The position numbers and the translations under genes are program-made. A stretch of 35,604 bases of DNA from JBAWXE01 sp037144255 (lineage in GTDB: Bacteria; Bacteroidota; Bacteroidia; Chitinophagales; Chitinophagaceae): NCBI GenBank assembly GCA_037144255.1, contig JBAWXE010000017.1, positions 1 through 35,604 of the forward strand, read 5' to 3'. A model generated the notes under the pieces. The model searched no databases. It saw only the letters and a program-made list of their open reading frames with translations, and was not told where the DNA came from. Positions within the stretch are counted from its first letter, which is position 1. Each line of letters opens with the position of its first letter. Shown here in pieces: positions 6,886 to 15,038 of this stretch.

Positions 6886-8885
6886 TGAAGAAAGTACTTA
6901 TCGCTATTGCAATTTTGGTATGTTCATTGCATGTATTCGCTCAGAATACTAAGGGGCTGAGTGTAGTAGATAATAGTCATGTATCACTGAGTAATGGTAA
7001 GACCTATGCACTTATTGTAGGCATATCCAAATATAAAAACCCATCCATACCTCCTTTACAATATGCTGATAAGGATGCTTACGCATTCAGTGAATACTTG
7101 CGTAATTGCGGTGTAGATAGTAACAACATCATTTTATTGCTGAACGAGAAAGCCACCAATGGTGATTTTTGGGCAAACATTGTCTATTTAATAGACCTGG
7201 CAAAACCAGGGGATAAAGTATATGTCTATTTTAGCGGTCATGGCGATGTAGAGAATAAGTCTATTGCCAAAGATGCATACCTACTACCCTATGATGCTCC
7301 CAAATGTGCTTATGTAGCAGGTGCCATTCCTGTTTTTCAACTCAAGGGTTTTTTAGAAACATGGAGCGCCAATAATATACAAGTTGTATTCATAGCTGAT
7401 GCTTGTCGTTCAGGAAACTTAGCAGGAGGTAGAGAAGGTATGGAAGCTGCAGCCTCAGTGCTCAAAGAAAAATGGAAGGATGAAGTAAAAATATTGAGTT
7501 GTCAACCCGGAGAATTATCGTTGGAAGGTAAACAATGGGGAGGGGGACGAGGCCTGTTCTCTTATTATTTAATAAATGGTCTTTACGGACTAGCAGATAA
7601 TGATAAAGATGGCAAAGTGACATTGCGCGAACTAAATCTGTATCTAATGCAAAAAGTAGCAGAAGATGCCAAACCACAAGACCAAGACCCTATGCTATAT
7701 GGCAATATGAATACAGTATTGGCTAATGTAGATAAAAAGCAACTAGATAAACTGAACCAACAAAGCACTACTCCTTTATTCGCTTCTGTAGATACAAAAG
7801 GTTTTGAAGATGGGCTACTTAAAGGATTAGATGATAGTATAGTACAGAATTATCAACTATTCAAAACATACCTAGATAGTGGTATACTACTGCGCAAGCT
7901 ACCGCAACCATCTGCGTATTTATATTTTTTTAAGGTACCTGATAACCATAGTACGCATCCGCTATATGCACTAATGACTAGGAATTATTCAGCAGCATTG
8001 ATGAGAGAGATCGATCAAGGGCTGTCAATAATATACCAGAATAGGTTAGACATACTTGGGCCATCAGGGGTAAGATCCTTATCATTTGAAGGACAAATAC
8101 TAAGGATGATACTTGGTGATGAAATATTGAGAAAGCAGACATTCCTAGCTAAAGCAATGTTCTGGGATGCAATGAGATGTGTATTTACTAATACATTGAC
8201 AGAAGAAGAAGGACTTAAAAAAATCGATTCCTGTCTTTTAGTAGAACCCAACGCATCCTATGCCTATTTATTGAAAGGAAAATTATTAACTAGTAAGAAG
8301 AAATACAACGAAGCAATACCAATTATAGAAAAAGGAATTAACCTAGCCCCCAAATTAACCTATTCGTACGATGGGCTGAGAGATTGCTATCTTGAATTAG
8401 GACGCTATGATGATGCGATAAATATGTATCGCAAGTTAGCCGTATACGATACAATATGCTTAATGGCCTCTTACGAAGGGTTTATTGCCACATATATGCG
8501 AATGAACAAACGAGACTCTGCATATATTTATGTAAATAAGGAAAAGTCATTCTTCCTGAATAATACAGATTCAGCAATAGTAAACATGGGATTAGCTGCA
8601 ATAGCCGGAGATTTTTTCTATAAAGGAAAGGACTTTGAAAGATCTATACACTATTACGATATGGCCACTAATAACCATTATGGTAATACAGGATCGCTAT
8701 ATTATAATATTTCTTGCGACGAATCTCTGTTAAATAATAAATCTACAGCTATATTATATCTTGATAAAGCATTAGAACATGGTTACCCAGCTCTGGATAA
8801 AATAAATTCAGATACCGACCTTGACAATATTCGCTCAACCAAAGAATTTAAAGCGCTAATAAAAAAGCATTTCCCGGATAAATAG
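6885..8885 (+). CDS. Exported caspase-like protein (peptidase C14), paralogue of the upstream gene
   Basis: A 666-residue paralogue of the preceding protein with the same order: signal peptide (1-19, ending HVFAQ), caspase-like domain with His119 (SGHGD) and Cys174 (DACRSG), EF-hand loop at 238-249 (D-x-D-x-D-G-K-V-T-L-R-E), then a TPR-like helical tail (KGKLLTSKKKYNEAIPIIEK and following repeats). The two proteins are very alike to about residue 258, diverge strongly through the tail, and converge again at the end (DNIR...KKHFPDK versus DNIR...KKYFPNK). The first residue after the catalytic Cys is Arg, not His. Its ATG overlaps the upstream TAA by one base, which implies translational coupling. 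Function and target are unknown; exported regulatory protease is an inference. Confidence 0.88.
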   Translation: MKKVLIAIAILVCSLHVFAQNTKGLSVVDNSHVSLSNGKTYALIVGISKYKNPSIPPLQYADKDAYAFSEYLRNCGVDSNNIILLLNEKATNGDFWANIVYLIDLAKPGDKVYVYFSGHGDVENKSIAKDAYLLPYDAPKCAYVAGAIPVFQLKGFLETWSANNIQVVFIADACRSGNLAGGREGMEAAASVLKEKWKDEVKILSCQPGELSLEGKQWGGGRGLFSYYLINGLYGLADNDKDGKVTLRELNLYLMQKVAEDAKPQDQDPMLYGNMNTVLANVDKKQLDKLNQQSTTPLFASVDTKGFEDGLLKGLDDSIVQNYQLFKTYLDSGILLRKLPQPSAYLYFFKVPDNHSTHPLYALMTRNYSAALMREIDQGLSIIYQNRLDILGPSGVRSLSFEGQILRMILGDEILRKQTFLAKAMFWDAMRCVFTNTLTEEEGLKKIDSCLLVEPNASYAYLLKGKLLTSKKKYNEAIPIIEKGINLAPKLTYSYDGLRDCYLELGRYDDAINMYRKLAVYDTICLMASYEGFIATYMRMNKRDSAYIYVNKEKSFFLNNTDSAIVNMGLAAIAGDFFYKGKDFERSIHYYDMATNNHYGNTGSLYYNISCDESLLNNKSTAILYLDKALEHGYPALDKINSDTDLDNIRSTKEFKALIKKHFPDK

Positions 8886-9016
8886 GTTTGTCACCCCACA
8901 GTCATACCCCCAAAAAATATTTAGCAGCACCCATCCTTTTTTAGAGCTTATTACGTCTATATAGGTAAGAACGCATAGGAGTGCAGTTTTCTCATGGTTG
9001 TTAAAGTTTTAGTAGA

Positions 9017-9044
9017 ATGCCGGACTATATATCCGGTATTTTGC
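9017..9044 (+). terminator. Possible terminator after the caspase operon
   Basis: An 8-bp stem with one G-T pair (9017-9024 with 9032-9039) and a 7-nt loop is followed by TTTTGCTTTT. It lies about 130 nt past the second caspase stop and just before the convergent marC end. The T tract is interrupted, so this is tentative. Confidence 0.45.
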
Positions 9045-9057
9045 TTTTATCAAAGTC

Positions 9058-9639
9058 TTAGAAACGAACATTATCGCGGAATATCTTAACAGCGATAGCC
9101 AGTAGTATAACCCCGAAGAATTTACGCACTACTGCTATACCTGATGGGCCGAGGAGTCGCTCTATCATATCTACAGAGCGCAGTGCCAAGTATACGAAAA
9201 CGAGATTGATAAGTATGCCTATCAATATATTGTACTGATGGTAGGCAGCCTTGAGCGACATAATAGTAGTAAGTGTACCTGAACCTGCAATAAGTGGAAA
9301 GGCAATGGGAACTACGGAACCTGATTTGGAATCCTTGTCGGATTTGAAGAATTCTACAGAAAGTACCATTTCCAGCCCCAGTATAAAAATGACTATAGAA
9401 CCTGCGATGGCAAAGGAATGAATATCGAGGCCCATGAAATTGAGCATCTTTTCCCCTATAAAAAAGAATAATAACATAAGCGCACCCGAGACTACTGTAG
9501 CCTGAAAGGAATTGATATCGCCCAGCTTTTTTTTGAGGCTGATGAGTACAGGCATGGATCCCAGTACGTCAATAACCGCAAAAAGGGTAAAAGTGACGGT
9601 GGTGATCTGCGAAATGGTGATATTGTCTAATGCATCCAT
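9058..9639 (-). CDS. MarC family integral membrane protein (UPF0056)
   Basis: A 193-residue polytopic protein with about six hydrophobic segments (for example TTVTFTLFAVIDVLGSMPVL and AIAGSIVIFILGLEMVL). The family hallmarks PVLISLKKK after TM1, a central GxxxxxFxxGxEM segment and PLIAGSGTLTTIMSL are all visible. The frame extends upstream to 9711, but the ATG at 9639 (MDALDNITIS) starts where the family does. It is divergent from pepT. MarC proteins are inner-membrane proteins of uncertain function; the old link to multiple antibiotic resistance was not upheld. Confidence 0.88.
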   Translation of the reverse strand: MDALDNITISQITTVTFTLFAVIDVLGSMPVLISLKKKLGDINSFQATVVSGALMLLFFFIGEKMLNFMGLDIHSFAIAGSIVIFILGLEMVLSVEFFKSDKDSKSGSVVPIAFPLIAGSGTLTTIMSLKAAYHQYNILIGILINLVFVYLALRSVDMIERLLGPSGIAVVRKFFGVILLAIAVKIFRDNVRF

Positions 9640-9647
9640 ATAAGAGG

Positions 9648-9655
9648 CAAATTTA
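9648..9655 (-). promoter_or_regulatory. Candidate -7 box for marC, very short leader
   Basis: On the minus strand the bases read TAAATTTG, a full match to TAnnTTTG. It ends only 8 nt before the chosen ATG at 9639, so transcription would begin at or next to the start codon. No -33 element at the right distance. Confidence 0.35.
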
Positions 9656-9723
9656 CAATGTTTTCCGTCAATCGTTTTTTGTTGGCGGCATAATGCTATT
9701 TTTACGCGCAAATTCTACGAAAA

Positions 9724-10974
9724 ATGTCCATAAACGGTTATAACCATAGTGCTGCTGAACGATTTATGCGTTATGTGCAGATAGATACCCAAAGTGATCC
9801 TGCATCGCCCACACAACCCTCTACCGAAAAACAAAAGGATCTAAGCCGTGTGTTGGTGCAAGAACTGCTAGCCATAGGCATAAAAGATGCTGAATTGGAC
9901 GAGCATGGATATGTATATGCTACTATACCTGCTACGAGTGATAAGCCAGTACCTGTGTTGTGCTATTGCTCTCACGTAGATACTGCGCCTGACTGTAGCG
10001 GTACAGGAGTAAAACCGATACTACATAAAAAATATGATGGTAAGGATATAGAATTGCCCGATGACCCTACAGTGGTGATAAGCACACATGAGCATCCGTA
10101 CCTGAAGGAAAGAATAGGTGATGATATCATAACAGCATCGGGTACTACGCTACTGGGTGCAGATGATAAAGCAGGTGTAGCCATCATAATGGACCTAGCA
10201 CAATACCTGATAGCACATCCTGAATTGAAACATGGTAAGATACGTATACTGTTCACCCCCGATGAAGAAGTAGGACGTGGTGTGGCAAAGGTGGATATGA
10301 AACGACTAGGTGCACAATATGGTTATACGCTGGATGGTGGCGAACGTGCGCATCTGGAAGGGGAGACCTTTAGTGCAGATGCGGTAACAGTGATATTCAA
10401 AGGTGTGAGTGCACACCCGGGTTATGCGAAGGGTAAAATGGTAAGTGCGATAAAAGCTGCGGGTGCATTTATTGATTCGCTGCCTAAGAACGAATGGTGC
10501 CCAGAGGTAACAGAAGGTATGCAGGGTTTTGTGCATCCGGTGCATGTAGAAGGGCAGCTGGAAAAAGCGACCGTGCAATTCATCATACGCGATTTCAGCA
10601 CAGCACAACTGGCAGTACATGAGCAAAGACTGAAAGGACTGGTAAATGCTACTGTAGCAAAAATGCCGGGTATGCAAGCGGAGTTTATCATAAAGGAACA
10701 GTACCGCAATATGAAAGAAATACTGGATCAGAACCCACAAGTAATGGCACATGCTGCTACTGCCTACAAGCGCGCGGGTATGGAACCAATAAGTATGAGC
10801 ATACGTGGTGGTACCGATGGATCGAGATTATCGTTCATGGGGCTGCCTTGTCCTAACCTGTTTACAGGAGAGATGGGCATACACTCTAAACAAGAGTATG
10901 TGAGCGTGCAGGATATGGAAAAGGCAGTAGAGACACTGGTGCATCTAGCACAGGTATGGGAAGAAAACAGTTAA
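9724..10974 (+). CDS. pepT: Peptidase T (tripeptide aminopeptidase, M20 family)
   Basis: A 416-residue cytosolic M20 dizinc aminopeptidase that removes the N-terminal residue of tripeptides. Metal-site motifs are in order: SHVDTAPD with His84 and Asp86, GADDKAG with bridging Asp147, TPDEEVGRG with catalytic Glu181 and ligand Glu182, the YTLDGGE ligand motif, and a C-terminal GEMGIHSKQE with the last His. The dimerisation 'lid' with the conserved HPG of SAHPGYAKGKM is present near residue 230. Length is as expected (about 410). Its ATG lies 84 bp from the divergent marC start. It appears to head a run with the DUF1573, ubiA and dapB genes, although a -7 box occurs after it. Confidence 0.96.
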   Translation: MSINGYNHSAAERFMRYVQIDTQSDPASPTQPSTEKQKDLSRVLVQELLAIGIKDAELDEHGYVYATIPATSDKPVPVLCYCSHVDTAPDCSGTGVKPILHKKYDGKDIELPDDPTVVISTHEHPYLKERIGDDIITASGTTLLGADDKAGVAIIMDLAQYLIAHPELKHGKIRILFTPDEEVGRGVAKVDMKRLGAQYGYTLDGGERAHLEGETFSADAVTVIFKGVSAHPGYAKGKMVSAIKAAGAFIDSLPKNEWCPEVTEGMQGFVHPVHVEGQLEKATVQFIIRDFSTAQLAVHEQRLKGLVNATVAKMPGMQAEFIIKEQYRNMKEILDQNPQVMAHAATAYKRAGMEPISMSIRGGTDGSRLSFMGLPCPNLFTGEMGIHSKQEYVSVQDMEKAVETLVHLAQVWEENS

Positions 10975-10978
10975 ACTT

Positions 10979-10986
10979 TATATTTG
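10979..10986 (+). promoter_or_regulatory. Candidate -7 box before the DUF1573 gene
   Basis: TATATTTG fits TAnnTTTG, followed by GTACAATAA and a 20-nt spacing to the ATG at 11007. It could give the DUF1573-ubiA-dapB genes a promoter independent of pepT. No -33 match. Confidence 0.4.
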
Positions 10987-11006
10987 TACAATAAATAAGA
11001 GTAACA

Positions 11007-11531
11007 ATGAATCCTCAATTAAAGACCGTATTACTGACAGTGCTGACACTCTCTGTGTTTGTAATAGCACTGGTGGAGCTGAGTGGTGTGAGCAGTACCG
11101 CATTGGTCAATAAATTCAAAAGCAATGGAACACCTGAGAGTGGTCCTGCTGTGGTGAATAGCAAAACCGGTACTGCATTTGTAGATGCCAGAGACCAGCA
11201 AGTGACCGGTATGCCTAAGACAACCATACAATTCGAAGAAACGAAATTCGACTTTGGTACTATAAAGGAAGGCGATGTGGTAAAGCATGCTTTCCGTTTC
11301 AGGAATACAGGTAGCAACCCGCTGATGATATCTCGCACCGATGTATCATGCGGATGTACCACACCATCATTCCCTAAAGAACCTATACAACCGGGTGGAG
11401 AAGGAGAAATAATGGTACAGTTCAACAGTGCGAATAAAAAAGGACATCAGGAAAAGAATGTACTGGTGCACTCTAATGCACAGCAGGAAGCGATGTCAAT
11501 AGGTTTTGTAGCAGAAGTGAAAGAAAAATGA
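11007..11531 (+). CDS. DUF1573 domain protein, membrane-anchored or exported
   Basis: A 174-residue protein with an N-terminal hydrophobic segment (about 8-30) and a DUF1573 domain at about 75-172. The domain is shown by FDFGTIKEGDVVKHAFRFRN, the DVSCGCTTPSFP motif with its paired cysteines, and P-G-x-x-G-E-I-M-V-Q-F. DUF1573 domains adopt an Ig-like/ASPM-type beta-sandwich and are abundant in Bacteroidota envelopes; their role is unassigned. The stop overlaps the next gene's start in ATGA, so it is co-translated with the prenyltransferase, which may or may not mean a shared function. Confidence 0.88.
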   Translation: MNPQLKTVLLTVLTLSVFVIALVELSGVSSTALVNKFKSNGTPESGPAVVNSKTGTAFVDARDQQVTGMPKTTIQFEETKFDFGTIKEGDVVKHAFRFRNTGSNPLMISRTDVSCGCTTPSFPKEPIQPGGEGEIMVQFNSANKKGHQEKNVLVHSNAQQEAMSIGFVAEVKEK

Positions 11532-12409
11532 GCGCATTGAATCTACCCCTTATACGCAATATCAGGAATTACCTGTCGCTGATCAAATTCAGCCATACGG
11601 TATTTGCCTTGCCCTTTGCCCTAATAGGTTTTACACTGGCTATAGTGAGAGAGCATCAGCCGTTCTCGCTTAGGCTGTTCATGTTGATGTTATTGTGTAT
11701 GGTGTTTGCACGTAGTGCCGCCATGTCATTCAATCGCTGGCTGGATAGACACTTTGATGCAAAGAATCCACGCACTGCCAAAAGAGAGATACCGGCGGGC
11801 ATCATACCTGCAGAGCAGGCGTTGGCGTTTACCATAGTGAACTCATTGGCTTTTGTTACTACTACATGGTTCATTAATATACTGTGTTTTTACTTGTCGT
11901 TCGTGGCACTATTCGTGATACTTTTCTATAGCTATACTAAGAGAATTACAGCATTGTGTCATGTGGTGTTAGGTGTGGGATTGTCCTTGTCGCCTATAGG
12001 TGCATTTCTGGCAGTAACCGGTAGATTTGATATGTTGCCTTTGTTCTTTTCATTTGCGGTCATAACATGGGTGTCTGGTTTTGATATCATCTATGCGTTG
12101 CAAGATGAGGAATTTGATAAATCACAAAAGCTACATTCTATACCCGCGGCATTAGGCGTTAAAAATGCACTTACTGTATCTACTATATTGCATGTGTTCT
12201 CGGCATTGTTCATAATAGGTGCAGGGGTAAATGGACACTTCAATTGGCTGTACTGGGTGGGGGCAGCTTTTTATGTAGCCATGCTTTCTTATCAGCATAT
12301 GCTGGTGAAACCTAATGATCTGAGCAAGGTAGGCATAGCATTTGCCAATACTAATGGCATAGCTAGCGTGATATTTGCCATCCTTACTATTCTTTCACTC
12401 CTTATCTGA
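11528..12409 (+). CDS. UbiA family prenyltransferase, probably MqnP-like (menaquinone)
   Basis: A 293-residue integral membrane prenyltransferase with about eight or nine TM helices. The two Asp-rich motifs that bind Mg-prenyl diphosphate are clear: N69-x3-D73-x3-D77 in NRWLDRHFDAKNPRTAKREIPAG, and D185 plus D192-x3-D196 in FDIIYALQDEEFDKSQKLHS. The NPRTAxREIPAG string is closer to the MqnP group (futalosine pathway of menaquinone synthesis) than to classical UbiA or MenA, so MqnP is my preferred reading. No other mqn gene is in the window to confirm it. It overlaps the upstream DUF1573 gene by 4 bp, and dapB follows after 5 bp. Confidence 0.85.
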   Translation: MSALNLPLIRNIRNYLSLIKFSHTVFALPFALIGFTLAIVREHQPFSLRLFMLMLLCMVFARSAAMSFNRWLDRHFDAKNPRTAKREIPAGIIPAEQALAFTIVNSLAFVTTTWFINILCFYLSFVALFVILFYSYTKRITALCHVVLGVGLSLSPIGAFLAVTGRFDMLPLFFSFAVITWVSGFDIIYALQDEEFDKSQKLHSIPAALGVKNALTVSTILHVFSALFIIGAGVNGHFNWLYWVGAAFYVAMLSYQHMLVKPNDLSKVGIAFANTNGIASVIFAILTILSLLI

Positions 12410-12414
12410 TATAT

Positions 12415-13131
12415 ATGAATATTGCATTGATAGGCTATGGGAAAATGGGACAAGCAATAGAGCAAATAGCTATACAACGTGGGCATAAGGTAGTGATGCG
12501 TATCAGTATTGCTAATAAAGCAGAGATGACGCATGAGGCATTGCAACAAGTAGATGTGGCTATAGAATTTACAAAACCTGAAGCTGCCAAGGATAATGTG
12601 TCTAAATGTCTGCAAGCAGGAGTGCCTGTAATCTGTGGTACTACGGGATGGAATGAAGGGTTGGCACATGTAAAGCTGCTTGCTTTGCAACATCATACAG
12701 CGTTCCTGCAGGCATCTAATTTTAGTGTGGGAGTGAATATATTCTTTGAGATTAATAAGCGCCTGGCAATGCTAATGAATGAACAGCCCGACTATAATGT
12801 TAGTATAGAAGAGACACACCATACCCAAAAGAAAGATGCACCTAGTGGCACAGCGATAACACTTGCAGAGGAGATATTAGAAAATCTACTGCGCAAAAAA
12901 CACTGGACTAAAGACCATACTGATAACCCTGAGGCGTTTGCAATAGTTTCTTACCGTAATGAGAACGTACCAGGTACGCACAAGGTCACTTATAGTTCAG
13001 CGATTGACGATATTGAGATCATACATACTGCACATAACCGTGAGGGTTTTGCACGTGGGGCAGTTCTTGCTGCTGAGTTCATTGCAGGCAGGCAAGGCAT
13101 CTACGAAATGAAAGATGTACTGGGGATATAA
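12415..13131 (+). CDS. dapB: 4-hydroxy-tetrahydrodipicolinate reductase
   Basis: A 238-residue cytosolic enzyme that reduces hydroxy-tetrahydrodipicolinate with NAD(P)H in the diaminopimelate/lysine pathway, feeding peptidoglycan. Rossmann motif GYGKMG at 7-12, CGTTGW at 74-79, and the substrate/catalytic segment THHTQKKDAPSGTA at 134-147 with His135-His136 and the KxDAPSGT loop. It is shorter than the E. coli enzyme (273) but normal for Bacteroidota. It is the last gene of the run starting at pepT, and its stop is only 4 bp from the stop of the convergent nucleoside transporter. Confidence 0.95.
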   Translation: MNIALIGYGKMGQAIEQIAIQRGHKVVMRISIANKAEMTHEALQQVDVAIEFTKPEAAKDNVSKCLQAGVPVICGTTGWNEGLAHVKLLALQHHTAFLQASNFSVGVNIFFEINKRLAMLMNEQPDYNVSIEETHHTQKKDAPSGTAITLAEEILENLLRKKHWTKDHTDNPEAFAIVSYRNENVPGTHKVTYSSAIDDIEIIHTAHNREGFARGAVLAAEFIAGRQGIYEMKDVLGI

Positions 13132-13135
13132 TTTA

Positions 13136-14368
13136 CTACATTAATATACCTGCAATTGTAGCAGACAGATAAGATGCTAGAGTACCGCATAGTAGCGCTT
13201 TCATGCCTAATTTTGCCAGATCGTGGCGACGCTCAGGAGCTAGAGCACCTATACCACCTATCTGCATACCTACGCTACTGAAATTAGCAAATCCACAGAT
13301 AGCAATACTAATAATTAGCAAGCCTTTCTCCGTAAGAATAGGTACTGTTTTGGTAGTTAGGTTCTTGAAAGCCACAAATTCGTTGATGGTGAGTTTTTGT
13401 CCCAGCAGAGTGGCAGCACTATTTACATCTTGAGTAGGTATACCCATAGCCCATGCAAAAGGGTAGAACAATTTAGAGAAGATCATATCTAATGAGAGAT
13501 TAGGATACAGATGTCCCAAGCCCCAGTTAATAAATGCTATCAGTGCAATAAAACCTATGAGCATGGCTATTACATTCATGGCTATTTTAAAACCATCAGC
13601 TGCTCCATGGCTTATAGCGTCGATGAGATTACTATACTGGCTTTTTACTTCCAGTTTTACAGTGCCCATTGTTTGAGATTCTTCAGTTTCGGGAAATACA
13701 ATTTTTGAGATAATAAGCGCACCCGGTGCTGCCATCAAGCTGGCAGTGATCAGGTATTCAGGTCGGGCACCCATATTGGCATAAACTATAAGTATACCAC
13801 CTGCTATACATGCCAGACTACCACTCATAGATGCCAGTATCTCGCTTTTGGTCATGGTAGGGAGATAAGGGCGGATCATTACCTGAGCTTCTACTTGCCC
13901 CACGAAAGCTGATGCTACGTTACTTAGTGCCTCTGCACCACTTACGCGCATGATGAAGTTCATAGCTTTCGCAATGACAGCAACTATGCGCTGCATAAGT
14001 CCTATATGATAAAAGATAGCAACAAGTACACATACTAAAATGATAGTAGCTGTGATATTGAATGCAAAAACAAAAGTGCCCGGCATACTATAGTTCACAA
14101 TATTGCCTTTGAAATCTTGGGCCCCTATGCCACCATATACAAAACCTGCACCTTCTTTAGCAAAGCCCTCTATTTTCTGCATGCCCTTACCTAGTAGCTG
14201 GAAAAAATGAGTAACAGGAGGCACTTTCAGTACCATAACTGCTATGAAAACCTGCAAGGCAAGACCACTAAATACCAAACGCAGATTGATCTTTCTTTTA
14301 TTATTTGAGAATAGAAATGCGATACCTAAAATGACAATAATGCCTATAATGCCCGTAAAACGTTCCAT
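13136..14368 (-). CDS. Concentrative nucleoside transporter (CNT/NupC family)
   Basis: A 410-residue inner-membrane cation-nucleoside symporter. The three parts are in order: Nucleos_tra2_N (about 10-85), gate domain (about 95-195) and C-terminal domain (about 195-410). Substrate-loop motifs visible are GQVEAQ at 157-162, where GQ(T/S)E(A/S)P is usual, and TINEFVAF with the conserved N-E-F. The final CGFANFSSVGMQIGGIGALAP is the typical C-terminal signature. The frame runs upstream to 14620, but that part is antisense to rimM; the ATG at 14368 (MERFTGIIGI) is the family start. Divergent from rimM with a 142-bp gap. Confidence 0.93.
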   Translation of the reverse strand: MERFTGIIGIIVILGIAFLFSNNKRKINLRLVFSGLALQVFIAVMVLKVPPVTHFFQLLGKGMQKIEGFAKEGAGFVYGGIGAQDFKGNIVNYSMPGTFVFAFNITATIILVCVLVAIFYHIGLMQRIVAVIAKAMNFIMRVSGAEALSNVASAFVGQVEAQVMIRPYLPTMTKSEILASMSGSLACIAGGILIVYANMGARPEYLITASLMAAPGALIISKIVFPETEESQTMGTVKLEVKSQYSNLIDAISHGAADGFKIAMNVIAMLIGFIALIAFINWGLGHLYPNLSLDMIFSKLFYPFAWAMGIPTQDVNSAATLLGQKLTINEFVAFKNLTTKTVPILTEKGLLIISIAICGFANFSSVGMQIGGIGALAPERRHDLAKLGMKALLCGTLASYLSATIAGILM

Positions 14369-14496
14369 AAATATGTAAATAGTATTGAGCCAATGCCCAA
14401 GATAATTGATTTGTGAGAATATGAGAGATGTGTAGGGAATATTTAATATCGGAACATGAATAAGAAGAAAATGATGTATCGGGCTTATATGTTTTG

Positions 14497-14504
14497 TACT
14501 TTTG
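14497..14504 (+). promoter_or_regulatory. -7 box for rimM-trmD, nearly leaderless
   Basis: TACTTTTG followed by C is an exact TAnnTTTG(C) match lying just 6 nt before the rimM ATG at 14511. With the usual start point about 5-7 nt downstream, the mRNA would be leaderless or nearly so. No -33 TTG at the expected distance. Confidence 0.5.
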
Positions 14505-14510
14505 CAGCCC

Positions 14511-15023
14511 ATGATAAGGATAGGTAAAATAGTGGCTACACATGGTTTGCAGGGGTCATTGGTAATGACCCACATTCTAGGGCATTCCAAATGGCTGAAA
14601 AACGGAGAAGCATTATTCATAGAGATGAGTAAGGAAAGTTATATCCCTTACTTTGTAGTGCAGAACAAAAGTGCCAAGCCCGATGAGTATGTCATCAATC
14701 TGGAGGACGTGAATACGGTAGAGTCTGCAAGAAGGCTTGTTGGTAAACATGTATATGCATCTGAGACTATTTTAGAGGCACATGCCAAGGATTCACCACT
14801 ACTGTGGATGGGCTTCGTTGTTACAGATCAGACCAGTGGAGTACTAGGCCCTATAGACGATATGATGTTTGCAGGTACTCAATGGTTGGCAAGAGTCATA
14901 TATCAGGGAGCAGAAATATTGATACCACTAGTACCGCAAATGGTAAAGAAGGTTGACCTGAAGAAAAAGACCATAGATGTGGATCTACCTGAGGGTTTGC
15001 TGGAAGTGTATTTAAAGAAATAA
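14511..15023 (+). CDS. rimM: Ribosome maturation factor RimM
   Basis: A 170-residue 16S rRNA processing factor needed for 30S head assembly with S19. The N-terminal RimM barrel starts MIRIGKIVATHGLQGSLVM; the PRC-like barrel follows from about residue 95 (LLWMGFVVTDQTSGVLGPID) with the IPLVPQMVKKVD and VDLPEGLLEVY terminal motifs. The frame opens at a TTG (14502), but that lies inside the promoter, so the ATG at 14511 is chosen. It is followed by trmD after 15 bp. The usual upstream partner rpsP is absent here; nupC takes that position. Confidence 0.94.
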   Translation: MIRIGKIVATHGLQGSLVMTHILGHSKWLKNGEALFIEMSKESYIPYFVVQNKSAKPDEYVINLEDVNTVESARRLVGKHVYASETILEAHAKDSPLLWMGFVVTDQTSGVLGPIDDMMFAGTQWLARVIYQGAEILIPLVPQMVKKVDLKKKTIDVDLPEGLLEVYLKK

Positions 15024-15038
15024 GTTATACATCGTTAC

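Noticed and set aside
4714..8885. The caspase pair as an anti-phage defence module
   Set aside because: Both proteins have signal peptides, so they act outside the cytoplasm, and no sensor, nuclease, reverse transcriptase or other defence gene is next to them.
10306..10752. Minus-strand frames of 95-148 codons inside pepT
   Set aside because: Antisense shadows of a gene with a complete set of M20 metal-site motifs.
14371..14620. N-terminal extension of the nucleoside transporter
   Set aside because: The extra 84 codons lie over the rimM promoter and antisense to rimM, and the family start is at 14368.
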